Positions 19,636 through 30,277 are shown, counted from the stretch's first letter. The stretch is 64,000 nucleotides of DNA from Protonemura montana (GCA_947568835.1 OX387610.1:9883501-9947500); one strand, 5' to 3'. Made by a program: numbers and translations. Notes: a model not told the origin generated them from the letters alone.

Positions 19636-21024
19636 TCAATCCCAATCTATAAAAGAATGTGATCTCCACGCCTCCAAGTAACTCTGGCTAGCTTTCACGA
19701 ACCTTCCAAGGTACTCAGCCTTCCAGTCGATGGTCCGTGACGGTTGAGCTGCAAACAGTTCCTCAAGAGACGCTTTGTGGTTCGGTACCGTACCGAAGTC
19801 CCTTATCAAGTACGACCTCCACAGCTTCTGGTCGTTGCCCAAGATGTGCAAGTCCGTGCAGGTCTCGGAGAGAGCCCTCCAGTCATCCGGAACTCTCAAA
19901 CTCTCGAAGATCTTCAGCTTGACCTCGGTCGGAAGCCCCGTGATACTTGCGTTTATTTGGCCGTGCTCTTCAAGGATCATGTTTCTTAGGGGGTGAACTA
20001 AGTTCCTGAAAAGCAGGGACAGCTCGCTTAGCTTGTCGAACATGTCTGGGATTTCTGCCTCCTTACTGGCTACGTATCTTGATGGCTGGATGTTGATGAT
20101 TTCGGCCGTTGACGAGAAGTTGACGAACAAGTTAACGATTAGACTGTCGTCGATGGTGTTCGTGGCAGAGCTTGTCTCGACTTTCTTCGCTAGGAACTGG
20201 CAAACGGCTTTGTGGCAAGGGTTCAATGAGAACTGCATCGAATATTTAGAGCCGTTTGCGGCGCGCCAGTTTTTTGGCATTTTTTGGATTGCTTTTAGTT
20301 TTTGAGAGTCGTAGGAGTTGCCGTACGGGGACGTTGGTCCTGGAAATGTGAGGTGGAATCACAAATTAGAGGATTTTGTTTGAATAGACCTAAAATTTTC
20401 CACAAATCGTCCTTAAAAAATGATGTTAGACCAGAACAGCCCACAAATTTCACAACCAAGCGATCTTGTGCGATAAAAACTTTGCCATACTAGGTTAATC
20501 ACCGAAGTTAAGTAACACTGCGCTGAGTCAAGTATTAGATGGGTGACCATAATTATTATCATATTATCATCATGACCCACTTATTCACCGACGCCATATT
20601 GGACCAGTGCCATAGGGCCCGTTATCAAAAAAACATGTCGCTAAATCCAAGTAATCAATCGATAATTGTATATAGAACAGGAGTTTCGCTCATTCAAATA
20701 AGTATAACCCTAACCTCGGCCAATATTTAGCCACATTTTTAAAACACAGATTGCAAGATCCAGCTCTTGATTTTCATTGATCAAAATACTTAAATTTTAT
20801 CGATAGCTATCTATCACCAGGAGCGAACCTGTAAGAACGTCGTCAACGGCCAACGGCGTGAATCCCGCCTCCGCCATGAGTCCGAATAAGATGACAACTG
20901 TCAGATCGTAATCTGTCAAACTGTCTGCGAGTTCTGTCTTGACTTCCAAGATGAGTCGTTCTAAGTAGTTAGGCAGCCGGCTCTGACTGCACTCCCCAAT
21001 CAATGTTACTGCGTCTTCGCTCAT
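19636..21024 (-). CDS. F-box protein, FBXO7/nutcracker type
   Basis: Two exons: 21024-20829 (ending ACAG/GTTCGC) and 20339-19636 (after ACATTTCCAG); both sides are phase 1, giving 299 residues. Exon 1 and the start of exon 2 match the FP domain of FBXO7, which binds the proteasome regulator PI31: DLTVVILFGLMAEAGFTP corresponds to ALIVLIHLLMLESGYIP in human FBXO7, and MPKNWR to MPEKWK. The F-box spans about residues 195-245 (LPTEVKLKIFESL..LSETCTDLH..LWRSYLIRDFG) and is followed by DWKAEYLGRF, as in the human protein. F-box proteins join substrates to the SCF ubiquitin ligase; fly nutcracker acts in caspase control and proteasome function. Compared with human FBXO7 it lacks the N-terminal ubiquitin-like domain and the Pro/Arg-rich tail. 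An in-frame stop at 19636 after FIDWD ends it. The intron holds a SINE (20494-20668). AATAAA lies at 19410-19405. Confidence 0.85.
20494..20668 (+). repeat. 5S-derived SINE in the F-box gene intron, internally deleted
   Basis: Head AATCACCGAAGTTAAGTAAC..GATGGGTGACCAT joins directly to the 3' region CGACGCCATATTGGACCAG and the tail; the body is deleted. It is antisense to the host gene. Confidence 0.85.
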
Positions 21025-21029
21025 GTTTT

Positions 21030-22560
21030 TATTGTTTTTATGTCGGTTTCACTGTCGAATAGGAGAAATTTTGAAATGGTTGCCGAAAGATTTGCGTTGA
21101 GTTTTGTGAAATGCCTGCTTGTTTCTTTTGTTACGATAGATTTGTCGAACAATCCGCAGAGTCGATTACTGTGATCTCAAAAATAAAGCAGGCATTGGGA
21201 TTTATTATCCAAGTCCGTTTGATTTTTTTTTAAAAAGCGTTTTGAAATGACTCAAAAAGAAATTTTTACGTCATGGCAAGAAACAACGGAGGTCTTTATT
21301 TACCTGCAATAACGCCCCTAAAAATTAGAATACTATAACATTTGTCATGCATGCTACACCCACACACGGCTATTCTTATTTTTTCACTCTTTAATTTAAT
21401 TAAAAGTTAAAACACATGTCATAGCCAACATACAAAAAAAAAAAGGCTCTATACATATTTAGACAACAAACTCTCCCCCCCCGATGATTTCCCAAAACAC
21501 TAATAAAACTCTTTCCCTTGCTACATTCCTAAACCGCATTTTTCAAAAATATCATCTAGGGCATGCTTGTGACCTTTTCCCTGCTCCAATATATAGGTTA
21601 ACCAAGCCACGTGACCTTATCATCGCAGCCTCCACAGCTCGGGGAGATGAAATGTCAGCCGTCTAGGGAGCGTCAAGGCACGTGATCACCATTATCCAGC
21701 TTCCGTGGGACTGGACCGGCACCCTCCTCAAATATGACCCCATATTCTATATTCCCCTGTCACGGGGCTCATGTTCTACCTTTTAACTTGATTAGTACAC
21801 ATCTCATTTGACTTGCGTAATTGCTTTGGTGCGGGGTAGGGGGACTGGATCATCTCTGGAATAGATGTTACTTTTGTGAAGAGGGAGCGAACAATTTGGG
21901 TCACTTGCGACGATGTTGACTTTATGTTTCAATGCGGGCAGGAGTTTTAGGGATAAAGTGTTTGGAATATCCTATCTAAAATTGGTAAGTTCATTCGAAA
22001 AGTTCTGCAAAGGAGTATTTTTCTACATTAAGATTAAATCTTACCACTATTAACAGCCCCTTGGTTATGAAGTTAGAGATTTTCAACAACCAAAGACAAC
22101 AAAGAGAACCAAGATAATCAACACAATGGGGTGATTATAGTCAATAAATTTTTAATCAATCTGTAAATACCAACCTGAGCACGAAATTGAGTAAAAATTC
22201 ACTTCAGATTGTATTCTGCTGTGTGCTATTGAATGCAAAACCAACGTATCCTAAATATATAATATAAGTATTCAACAATTTGCAATCTTCAAATGTATTA
22301 CGCTGGCCTATGTATGTTATAAATCTAATTTTTGTGGATCTGACACAGTATTGTTACCTTCGCAATGTTAACATTTAACGACCCGTTTAAATCTATATCA
22401 ACAAAGTCCTCCATTACGCGACGCCATTTAAAAAAAAAACCGTTACTTTCAAATCTAAAAATTCTTTGGCAGTTCTCTAAGCTACAGGTGATCACGCAAA
22501 GTGTGAACAGAGAAGTCGTCACAAAAGTCGGTTGGAGCCGAATCTCCCACAGTTAGCGGG
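21030..22560. other. Gap: no gene supported
   Basis: AT-rich. E-box-like CACGTG sites occur at about 21609 and 21678. The short frames have no motifs. Confidence 0.35.
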
Positions 22561-22645
22561 CCACCTGGCTTGTCGACCACCTTCCACCTTCCACCTTTGA
22601 CGGCCACCTCGGCACCGGAAGCCAAGACGCTCCGTCTCGGAAGTG

Positions 22646-22825
22646 TATAAAATACCAGTATTATTAGATGATCGTCGGCCGGAGTATGTGAGATAAACGG
22701 CGGTCCGTGGACAACAGCAGGTGTAAAGAATGAGGTGGGACCAACGTGTAGACATCAGTGGCGGAGGGGGTCCAGTGGTGAAGGATTGCCGAGATGAAAC
22801 AACGGTCCAACGATCTGTATGCTAA
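22646..22825 (+). promoter_or_regulatory. Possible TATA promoter with a short ORF
   Basis: TATAAAAT at 22646-22653 sits in a GC-richer patch. Downstream, a 31-codon frame starts at an ATG at 22730 (product begins MRWDQRVDISGGGG), and a possible donor CAG/GTGTAA lies at 22720. Nothing further supports a gene. Confidence 0.22.
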
Positions 22826-22898
22826 TTTGTGGGGCGATACCTATGTTGGCGACCGCGTTTGTGAAAGTTTGGTTTCGCTGGAAATCTTGAATACCCAT

Positions 22899-22970
22899 TT
22901 AGTGGCAAGTGTCATAGGGTCCGTTGTCAAAATTATACGTCATTAAACACAACAAATCAATTAATCAATC
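22899..22970 (+). repeat. 5S-derived SINE, 3' tail fragment
   Basis: GGCAAGTGTCATAGGGTCCG and TTGTCAAAATTATACGTCATT, then AAACACAACAAATCAATTAATC. Confidence 0.75.
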
Positions 22971-22999
22971 TATTCAGTATTTTTTTTTATTATTCGTTA

Positions 23000-23850
23000 T
23001 AAGATCTTTGGTAATGTCTACTGACAATTTTTCGTTTCAGAAAATAAAAATTGCAGCAACAATTACATTTTTCTATGTTCATTTCACAAAATTCTGCAGT
23101 TGATTAAAACTAGTTTTCTATTATTACCCGGATTTTTGTTTTGCTTGAGAATGTTCCTGTAGATCAGCGGATAGTTTTAGTCCCTTTGGGCTAATTAGCG
23201 CATGTTTAACATGAAGCATTTAATACCTTGAGCACCAATCCAAACAGGCCGTTAGTCCTTCAACCAGGTGTTACAAAAATATGTCCATTCCCATTTAGCA
23301 AACTGATAAGAGAGATTTGCTTGTTGTCTTTTAAGACTTTTTCAAAATTTAAATGACATTAGATTCTCCAATAGCCTATTGACAAAATTCACGATAGATG
23401 TGTCATCGATTCCTTTAAAAAACAATTCGGTGACTGCGATAATTCTTAAGGCTCTTCGTAAAACGCGTCTGACATCCAAAACATTTTTCACATTTCCCAA
23501 AGTGAATTCAATTTGACAAATCCCGTTAGCACCAGTTTTTTTTGGAACCGACTTCCATTTCATAGAAAACAGCTCAGGATGGAACGCCAGGTATTCCAGT
23601 AATTGACAGACTGTTGCACTGTCTCTCTCTCTCTCTTTTTTTTTTTTGAGAGAGGCATGTCCCGCTAAAGATGTACGCCAAGGATGTCTTCAGTTTTCCA
23701 ACGGCTGAACCAATATGTTGCCTGATGAAGCTGTTAAAATATGGAGACCATGTGGAAGACGACTGGTAGCCGGTTTACCCGCACTTTTACTTTTAAGAAC
23801 TAGAAGCAGTGGAGCGATTTAAATGCCAGAAATACTGTTTGTAGGTATAC
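23000..23850. other. Gap: no gene supported
   Basis: AT-rich, with a (CT)n then poly-T tract at about 23620-23648. A 73-codon minus-strand frame (23342-23563) has no motif I recognise. Confidence 0.35.
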
Positions 23851-23854
23851 TATG

Positions 23855-23978
23855 GGGGCACCGGACTTTTCGTCTTCCTTTCCAGGTTAGGAATGGTTTA
23901 TTATAACGCTATCAATCGGTGTAACAATTAGACGAGTGTGACAGGAATCTTTATCATAGCAATGCGTCGTTAAACGTG
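23855..23978 (+). repeat. 5S-derived SINE, diverged 3' part
   Basis: CACCGGACTTTTCG, CCAGGTTAGG and the tail AATGCGTCGTTAAACG, in the expected order but diverged. A further tail remnant in minus orientation is at about 24258-24276. Confidence 0.6.
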
Positions 23979-23999
23979 ATTTAAATATTAAAAAAACCA

Positions 24000-25000
24000 T
24001 ACAAAAATGGGGTTTGTTATTTATTTTCGAAACTAGTGCTAGATTAGGGTCTAAACACCGTACTTACGATTTAACTTTATTTTAATTTGAGGAATTTAGG
24101 GACAAATATGAGAAATAATTTAAGAGTATTTGCTAAATCATACTGAAAACGGCACGTGACAAATACCAATTAAATTTAAGATAGATATCAAATTTTAAAT
24201 AATGATTCTACGCATGGCTACGCATCTGGCTTTTCGTTTGGATTAAATAACCAAATCTATCTCTGTTTAACGACGCGTAAATTCGAAAGTAATTTGCAAA
24301 TTAACACGAATGGAATCGTATTAGGCGATCGCGTTCTTGATGAAATTTATCACACAAAAAAATCTCCACCATGGGATGCCAGTTCTGTGAAAAATCCTTA
24401 GCAATTTGCAATTCTCACCCTTTATACATCAATGAGGTTCTAGCTCATAATAAAGCCCCTGGGCTAGATCCACTAAGCAGCTTTCGGGGTTCAGTCTATG
24501 GTAACAAATCATGAAAATCATGCGACATTGACTGTGATTTAAATTTCAAATTTCGTGGCGGCCCAGGACTTCAAAGTATACAAAAGAGTTATTCTAGAAT
24601 TGAAAAAATTCACAACAAACATCTACACGAATGCAGCTGGAGGCTCAAATTTTCATTGGTCGATAAATGAATGAAGCTCAGAGTTGAATAGTGATAAAAC
24701 AAAATTAATATTATTTGATCGCTTCCAGTGTCCTGAATTATTACCGCTATTATTGTTCACAATTATTGTTTTAACCTTTATCTTATAAAATGGAAACTTT
24801 AAGAGTAATTGAAAAATAAGAGAAATTGTCAAAAAAACGCAAAATCTTCCCCCAAACCCCAAGCCGATCATGCATCTATTTCCAACACCATATCACCCCT
24901 ACCCTAACTACCACATCGCCATGGCAACACAACCTAGTGCAATTATCTGTGAATAATCAGTTGTCGCATGTTCCAGTCGTCTCCGTCACGCGACCTAAAG
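24000..25000. other. Gap: no gene supported
   Basis: AT-rich, with short frames only. A minus-strand frame at 24653-24871 starts with a hydrophobic run but lacks an ATG with clear context. Confidence 0.35.
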
Positions 25001-25255
25001 GGGGGCAGGTGAGAGGAGGAGGGGGGGCAGGTGAGGCTGTGTCACGTGAGGCACTAGCAATCTTCATCCCATTATAAGGACGGGGGTGGCGGGGGTTGGA
25101 GCCAAAAGGGGGGCGGTTAAGAGGCACCGCCCTTGCCGAGGGGGCGCAGATTTGTCTGGCGCACCGGTGTACGCAGAATCTCGTTTGTTTTGCCCGGCAC
25201 GAACGTCGTGAGGTTCTGGTTTTTTTTTTGGGCTATGCGTCATTGGTTTAGGAGT
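25000..25255. other. GC-rich island
   Basis: G-rich patches (GGAGGAGGGGGGGCAGG near 25013, GGGCGG near 25110) surround a TATAAGG at about 25073 and a CACGTG at about 25042. It looks promoter-like, but no transcript structure can be proposed. Confidence 0.35.
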
Positions 25256-25479
25256 CATGGGGCTGATGTTTTACTAGTGGTTTACCAGAGAGAAAGTAAA
25301 TTTAAACATCTTCATAGCAAATAACTTTACAGTGGGATTTTCAAATAAGACATGAATAAAAACATGAACATGAATAATACCTAAGATAATACTATGTTCT
25401 GCCAATATGAAGTGTTAAGCCTTATTGTGAAGATATCAGTTAGGTACTTCGATATTGTTTTCCAATGAGTAAATCACAA

Positions 25480-25550
25480 TTAAGTCATTTTATTAAATTC
25501 AGTAAATTTAGAAAATTCAGAAAATTCAGTAAATTCTGTAAATTCAGTAG
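25480..25550. repeat. AATTCAGTA-type tandem repeat
   Basis: Six or so imperfect copies of AAATTCAGT/AAATTCAGA over about 65 bp. Confidence 0.7.
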
Positions 25551-25599
25551 GTATTTCCTCGCTGGTAAAATAACATTAATTTTAAGAACGACACGGGTA

Positions 25600-25800
25600 A
25601 GTCTACAGCATTGTCCTCGCCCTAGATGCGTCGCTAAGTAAATCGTCCTTGCCCTAAAAGAGTCGTCAACCACACTGTCCCACTCAGTGCGTCGTCAAAC
25701 AAAGCGTATCTATTTAAAATCCATCTTCATGCACAAGTCTCTGACCTCACCCTATAAATGACCCCACCCCAGATGCGTCGTAAAACACAGCGTCCCTGTC
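25600..25800 (+). repeat. Degenerate tandem of the SINE tail motif
   Basis: GATGCGTCGCTAAGTAAATCG (split), GAGTCGTCAACCACACTGTCC (split), GTGCGTCGTCAAACAAAGCG and GATGCGTCGTAAAACACAGCG (split) recur every 30-80 bases, each resembling the TGCGTCGTTAAACAC tail of the 5S-derived SINE. Confidence 0.55.
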
Positions 25801-25995
25801 CTCGCATGGATCCGGCGACGCCGCGTGTTTGGCCGTCGCTTATTCAGCGTCGCCTTAGCAACGACGCCTCGACGTCGGCGTCGGTGTGATGGCCGGCCGA
25901 TCGGCCACGCATGAATATATTGATCTCGAGCGTCGCGGCGCTGGAGGTCGCGACGCCCGACGCCCTACGTCAGGCAGCGTCGAGTTTAGCTGGCG
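25795..25995. repeat. CpG-rich island of GCGTCG/CGACGC words
   Basis: About 200 bp dense in GCGTCG and its complement, on both strands, unlike the surrounding AT-rich DNA. It follows directly on the tail-like tandem at 25600-25800. A similar stretch occurs at 50575-50820. Confidence 0.65.
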
Positions 25996-25999
25996 ACTT

Positions 26000-27290
26000 T
26001 AGGCAAAGGGATTTGGGAACCCACTTATAGGTTACTCAGCACTCAAAATTATAATTAGCGACAGAGTCAGCTCGGACGACTGAAATTACATCTTATTTAT
26101 TATTTATTTTTTTATTCCGTCGCTACACTTATTTTCACTAACAATACAAACTATCTGATGGAAATGACAGTTGCTAGCAGTGAAATTAATTAAATAAATA
26201 CCCACACGGGTAAGTTTGTGCGAGGGAATGCTATAACTGTGTAGATTACTTATCTTAATATGCAAGATCATCATCTTGATTCGACGCTAAAATAACACAG
26301 GAAACTTAATTTTAATTTGGAAGAAATTTATTTTTTATCGCTTAAAACTGTGACCAATTCTTGAAATCTGACCGTGAGAAATGCTTCTTTATATTTTTTT
26401 CATTTATGCACGGTATCAACAAATGATCAGATTATTTGATATTTGATTTATAGATTGCATGTTGTAGGATTTTTAATCACATATATAAACTAGGATACAT
26501 AAGTCGTCAATAAATCAATTTTAATAAATTCCACACATTTACACCACATTTACAAGTACACCTTATCATCATTATCCGTTTGCCCGTAACATCAGCTGGC
26601 CTTTCTGGCATTTTAAACAGTTTATTTAAAACATTTTGTAGACATGCATGCCTTATATTTCTACATTTCAAAATCTTGCTCGCTGACAGCTTAAAATCAA
26701 TTGTGCAAACAACACTTCAACATCATTCAAAAGTTCTTATCGATTTTCTTATAAAGCTAATCTTCTAAATCTAATTGGTTCTTATTATGATCACATGCTT
26801 TGCGGCAGTGATATGGACAATTCGCTACAACCGGTCGTCTTCGAATGGAGAGGGGTGGTGGGGAGAAGAGGGGGGGGGGGGTCAGCTCTAGGGATCCGAC
26901 CCCCCTGGCCAGTGGTCACAAAATTTTACCGGCGACATTTTTGTTGATGCTGCTTTGATTCTGAAGAAGAAAAAAATTACATCATATATTTATGTTGATA
27001 ATTCTGCCAATTAAGAAAAGGGTATTTTGCTATTATTCAGACTACTACCATCTCACAAATGTTCACTCAACTAAAATACACAATTGGGTACACTTTTCTG
27101 AGTGTAGTTGTGTTTTTATTTTTTATAAAAAAAAATATATATATATCTAAATTTGAATATTGATATGCCTTACGACTGTCAGAAAGGATCATACAAATTA
27201 GTTTGCCAAGGTTTCCAAAAATTGCCAAGGTTACTCAAGAAAATGTTGTGAAATCTTTTCGAAATTTTAAATGCTTGCAATGGGCTTAGT
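26000..27290. other. Gap: no gene supported
   Basis: AT-rich. A G-rich tract at about 26850-26882 could form a quadruplex, and (AT)n runs occur near 27135. Confidence 0.4.
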
Positions 27291-27296
27291 ACTTTA

Positions 27297-27465
27297 TTAT
27301 TATGAACACTATTAACCTCTCAAAAATTGGTGCCCAACTGGGTAACCAAACCCCGATTGCAACCTTTTCGCTAGTATTGCTCTAACTGGTTGTTAGGTAG
27401 AGATCGGAGTTCGAGCACCCGTTTGGGCACCAACTTTAAAGAGGTTATTAGTATTCATGATAATA
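27297..27465 (+). mobile_element. tRNA-like repeat flanked by inverted repeats
   Basis: The left arm (27297-27340: ATTATGAACACTATTAACC, then CTC..TTGGTGCCCAAC) and the right arm (27421-27465: GTTTGGGCACCAA..GAGG, then TTATTAGTATTCATGATAAT) are imperfect inverted repeats of about 43 bp. The interior contains a B-box-like GAGTTCGAGCACCC. The acceptor-like stem TTGGTGCCCAAC/GTTTGGGCACCAA is tRNA-like. The gene starting at 27582 begins about 100 bases downstream. Confidence 0.7.
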
Positions 27466-27534
27466 AAATATTCGACGTGAAAATGTCTTTACCAAGCAAT
27501 TAATCACTGCTATCATTTAGTAATTTCAAACAAC

Positions 27535-27567
27535 AAAATAAAACGAAGCTTTCGACTTACCTCAGTG
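27535..27567 (+). promoter_or_regulatory. Core promoter: TATA-like box and TCAGTG initiator
   Basis: AAAATAAAA at 27535-27543 lies about 28 bases before the initiator CTCAGTG (A at 27564). TCAGT with the A as +1 is the arthropod initiator consensus. The next exon's ATG is 18 bases further on. Confidence 0.55.
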
Positions 27568-27581
27568 AGCTGCCAGGCGCA

Positions 27582-27868
27582 ATGGCTAAAACACTTTTGC
27601 TGGTTGCTTTCCTATATTTCCAACTTTATATAGTAGCAGGTAAATAACCACTTAATTACCATTTAAAATACCAATCCCTCGGTAATCACAAGAACTTACT
27701 AGCCTCAAATTAAACGAATGATTAGTTATATTTTTTTTGTGTATTTGGGTTATATCTGATAGGTTGTTAAACCTATTGCATTATCTGTTTTTAGTCCTGC
27801 CTGATTGCTATTTAAATTATTATGGTCGATATGATAAAACAAGATTGAGAAATATTGTTCAACAGTAA
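27582..27868 (+). CDS. Candidate 43-aa secreted peptide, two exons
   Basis: Exon 1 (27582-27639) encodes MAKTLLLVAFLYFQLYIVA, a textbook signal peptide, and ends GCAG/GTAAAT in phase 1. Exon 2 (27795-27868) follows the acceptor CTGTTTTTAG, keeps the frame (joining codon GTC, Val) and ends in TAA. The mature part would be about 23 residues: LPDCYLNYYGRYDKTRLRNI and three more. It has one Cys and a GR pair after YY that could, in principle, be an amidation and cleavage site; that is speculation. An AATAAA at 27907-27912 is 39 bases after the stop. Promoter, two splice sites, frame and poly(A) signal all agree, so this short gene is better supported than its size suggests. No family recognised. 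Confidence 0.55.
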
Positions 27869-27975
27869 AAATTTCCAGAAATCGTCTTTCACAGCCATTT
27901 TAAAGCAATAAACGCTGATAGTTTCATGGACGGCATTTGAAAATTAAGTTTGGAATGATTCGATTCTGAATTTGT

Positions 27976-28175
27976 ACGGGACCAAGGGGACCACCGACTT
28001 AACGTCCCTTCCGAAGGACGGTACAACGCGAATAACAGCATTCCTCTACAAATCCATGCTGTCAAGAGGTTCATAAGCAAGGCGAATGAAGTTGCTGTAC
28101 TAACTTTCATCCCTCCAACCTCTCTCCCGAACAGAACTGGTCATGTGTTTAAAGGTCACCTATCCTACACTATGT
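27976..28175 (-). repeat. 5S-derived SINE, body fragment
   Basis: Contains CGTCCCTTCCGAAGGACGG, the CATGCTGTCAAGAGGTT segment, CTTTCATCCCTCCAACCTC and the start of the head region. It lies head-to-head with the next copy, about 70 bases apart. Confidence 0.9.
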
Positions 28176-28246
28176 TACCCTGGTCAAATAGCCTCTTTAA
28201 GTGTTTCAATCTTTTCTCTCGAGTCAAGCTACGGAATATCTATACA

Positions 28247-28671
28247 GAACGGTTTGCCGTGCTGGAAACACCGGTTCTCGTGAGATCAGCGAAGTTAAGC
28301 AACACTGCGCTGAGTCATGTATTGAATGGGTGACCATCATTCACATTACCAGTTCTGTTCGGGAGAGAGGTTGGAGGGATGAAAGTTAGTACAACTTCAC
28401 TCACCTTACTTATCAACCTCTCGACAGCATTTATTTGTGGAGGAATCCTGTTGTTCGCGTTGTACCGTCTTTCGGAAGGGACGTTTAGCCGGAGGTGCTC
28501 TTCGACAGGAGTAGGCAAGTGCCGGCACCAGGTTTCCCCTCCCCCCCTTCTAGGCTAGTTTAGGTTCATCATTATCCTCATTATCATCCACTCATTCACC
28601 GATGCCATAAGACCAGTGCCGCAGGGCCAGTTGTCAAAACAGTTCGTCGTTAAACACCAATAATCAATCAT
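28247..28671 (+). repeat. 5S-derived SINE, full length
   Basis: Head GGAAACACCGGTTCTCGTGA, GATCAGCGAAGTTAAGCAAC and TATTGAATGGGTGACCATC closely match 5S rRNA. The body, tail (GTTCGTCGTTAAACACC) and AATC-type end are all present. Possible imperfect target-site duplications: GGAATATCTATACAGAA before, GGATACCTACAGAA after. Confidence 0.92.
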
Positions 28672-28726
28672 CATGGATACCTACAGAATGTCCAAAGTTA
28701 CAAATGACAATTGCTCAACTTAGGAG

Positions 28727-28752
28727 ATATATATATATATATATATATATGG
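28727..28752. repeat. Microsatellite (AT)n
   Basis: About 12 AT units. Confidence 0.95.
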
Positions 28753-29142
28753 AGAGAGGGACGGATCTGTCTCAGTTATCTCAGTGCCAACTTAAAAACT
28801 ACAAATCAATATAACATCGAGATATCCAGACTGTAACGAAAAGTATCGAAAGGAATAAACCACATTTTCTCAGACAAATTTTTATTTCGCTAAATCTTAA
28901 ATTTAATAAAAAATAACTCACTATGATAACAAAAATGAAATATATAATTCCACTTATTTAAAAATTAAATCATTTATTTATAAACATTGAAATAATAGTT
29001 AAATCATATTGTTTTCTTGGACGGTTTTACATACTGATAAATTATTAGTGTCATTTCATTGCGTTTTATAGTTTGTACCATTTACATTATCTTGGTCAAA
29101 CTTCGGTAGGTATGTGTTAACTCTAATCACAAATAAACATGT

Positions 29143-29514
29143 TTACGAATGCGGCATACCAAAAATCTGCACATCGAAGTCAATACCACTCGTCCCGTTC
29201 AACGAAACAAAGTCCAGAGTGATCTTTTTCATCCCAATTCGACCGCCAGTCATCCTGGCATACCCGCCATTACCGTTAGCAGATTTATCCAGAGCTATCA
29301 CGGCCGACACGATAAACTCTCCACTAACGCTCTCCTCGTTGGGGTACGAGACGGATGTTTTGACCACCTGACCGTTTTGTGGCGTCATGGTCACCGTCTT
29401 CGCGTAAAGTAGCGAGTCGCCGGTGTGGAAGCATCCTTGGAGAAGGTTTACTCCTTGGGCGATGGAAGCCAGTTGGAAAAGTGCCAGAGCAAGGAGGACG
29501 TATTTGAAGAGCAT
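29143..29514 (-). CDS. MBF2-family secreted protein, single coding exon
   Basis: 123 residues. The ATG at 29514-29512 is preceded by the acceptor TTCCAATTTCAG (6 bases upstream), so the first intron lies in the 5'UTR. Residues 1-21 are a signal peptide (MLFKYVLLALALFQLASIAQG). The mature protein has the MBF2 pattern: GDSLLYAKTV near the start, VSYPNEE, then NGNGGYARMTGGRIGMKKIT and a terminal DFDVQIFG. MBF2 was first described in silkworm as a coactivator; most family members are small secreted proteins found in insect haemolymph or saliva, with unclear roles. A 5'UTR exon ends at 30189 (AAAAG/GTATG) behind a TATA box. AATAAA lies near 28978. It lacks the intron found in the second copy at 33592-34791, suggesting intron loss or a retrocopy with a new 5' exon. 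Confidence 0.82.
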   Translation of the reverse strand: MLFKYVLLALALFQLASIAQGVNLLQGCFHTGDSLLYAKTVTMTPQNGQVVKTSVSYPNEESVSGEFIVSAVIALDKSANGNGGYARMTGGRIGMKKITLDFVSLNGTSGIDFDVQIFGMPHS

Positions 29515-30250
29515 GTTTGCTGAAATTGGAACACAGAGATAATTATGTTTCGACGCACGTCTACTTAATCTAACGTTAGCAATCGTTTGAAACAAAAAAA
29601 TGTGTTTTTAAAGCTGGGTTTTTGAATGTTTGTAATTTCCTGCTATGATTTTTGGAGTCTTGATAAAGATAGCAAGCAATCGGAACCTAGGAAATGGTAC
29701 TATATGATTTAACAGCTGAGAAAAAACTACGATCAGTGAGGTTCAATTTGTTTAAAAATTCGTGATTTGCTGAAAATTAAAAAAGAGGACTTGCATTTTC
29801 CATAGCGATCTCTTTTTTTTTATCGATTTCAGTAAAATAAAGTTGTCTAAATTATATCAAAAAAATTCCTGATGAAAGGCGTTGTAGACAAACGGTATCT
29901 TCAAGAATGAACACAGAAATATCAAGTTTTTTTATGGTCAAATCTGAAAATTAACAACATTTGCAGAATAGAAATTCTCCAGGAATAATTTCAAGCAACA
30001 TCGCACCGAAATAAACGCAGCTAATCAACGTTTTTCTCAGTGAAATGCAGTTTTGGAATCATTCATTCTAATAAGAACTGTAGCCTGAATTATGCGGTTG
30101 TAAGCGTTTAATGCTTTAGTTATTGAATAATAACTATCAACATACGCATAGCAACATTACTAAAATATTTCAATACGAAACAACATACCTTTTAGTGTTT
30201 GACCAGCAATGTGACTCTATTTTAAACTTCTTTAACGATTTATGACAAGC
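29515..30250 (-). other. 5'UTR exon and intron of the MBF2 gene
   Basis: The donor AAAAG/GTATGT is at 30189/30188, and the acceptor TTTCAG ends at 29521-29520. The first exon would run from about 30245 to 30189. The intron is about 670 bases and holds no repeat I recognise. Confidence 0.5.
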
Positions 30251-30269
30251 ATTACTTTTTATGCTTCGA

Positions 30270-30277
30270 TATTTATA
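30270..30277 (-). promoter_or_regulatory. TATA box of the MBF2 gene
   Basis: TATAAATA on the minus strand, about 80 bases before the 5'UTR donor; a start about 30 bases downstream falls near 30245. Confidence 0.5.

Noticed and set aside
28247-28340. A 5S rRNA gene
   Set aside because: Only part of 5S is present and it is fused to a SINE body found in many other copies.
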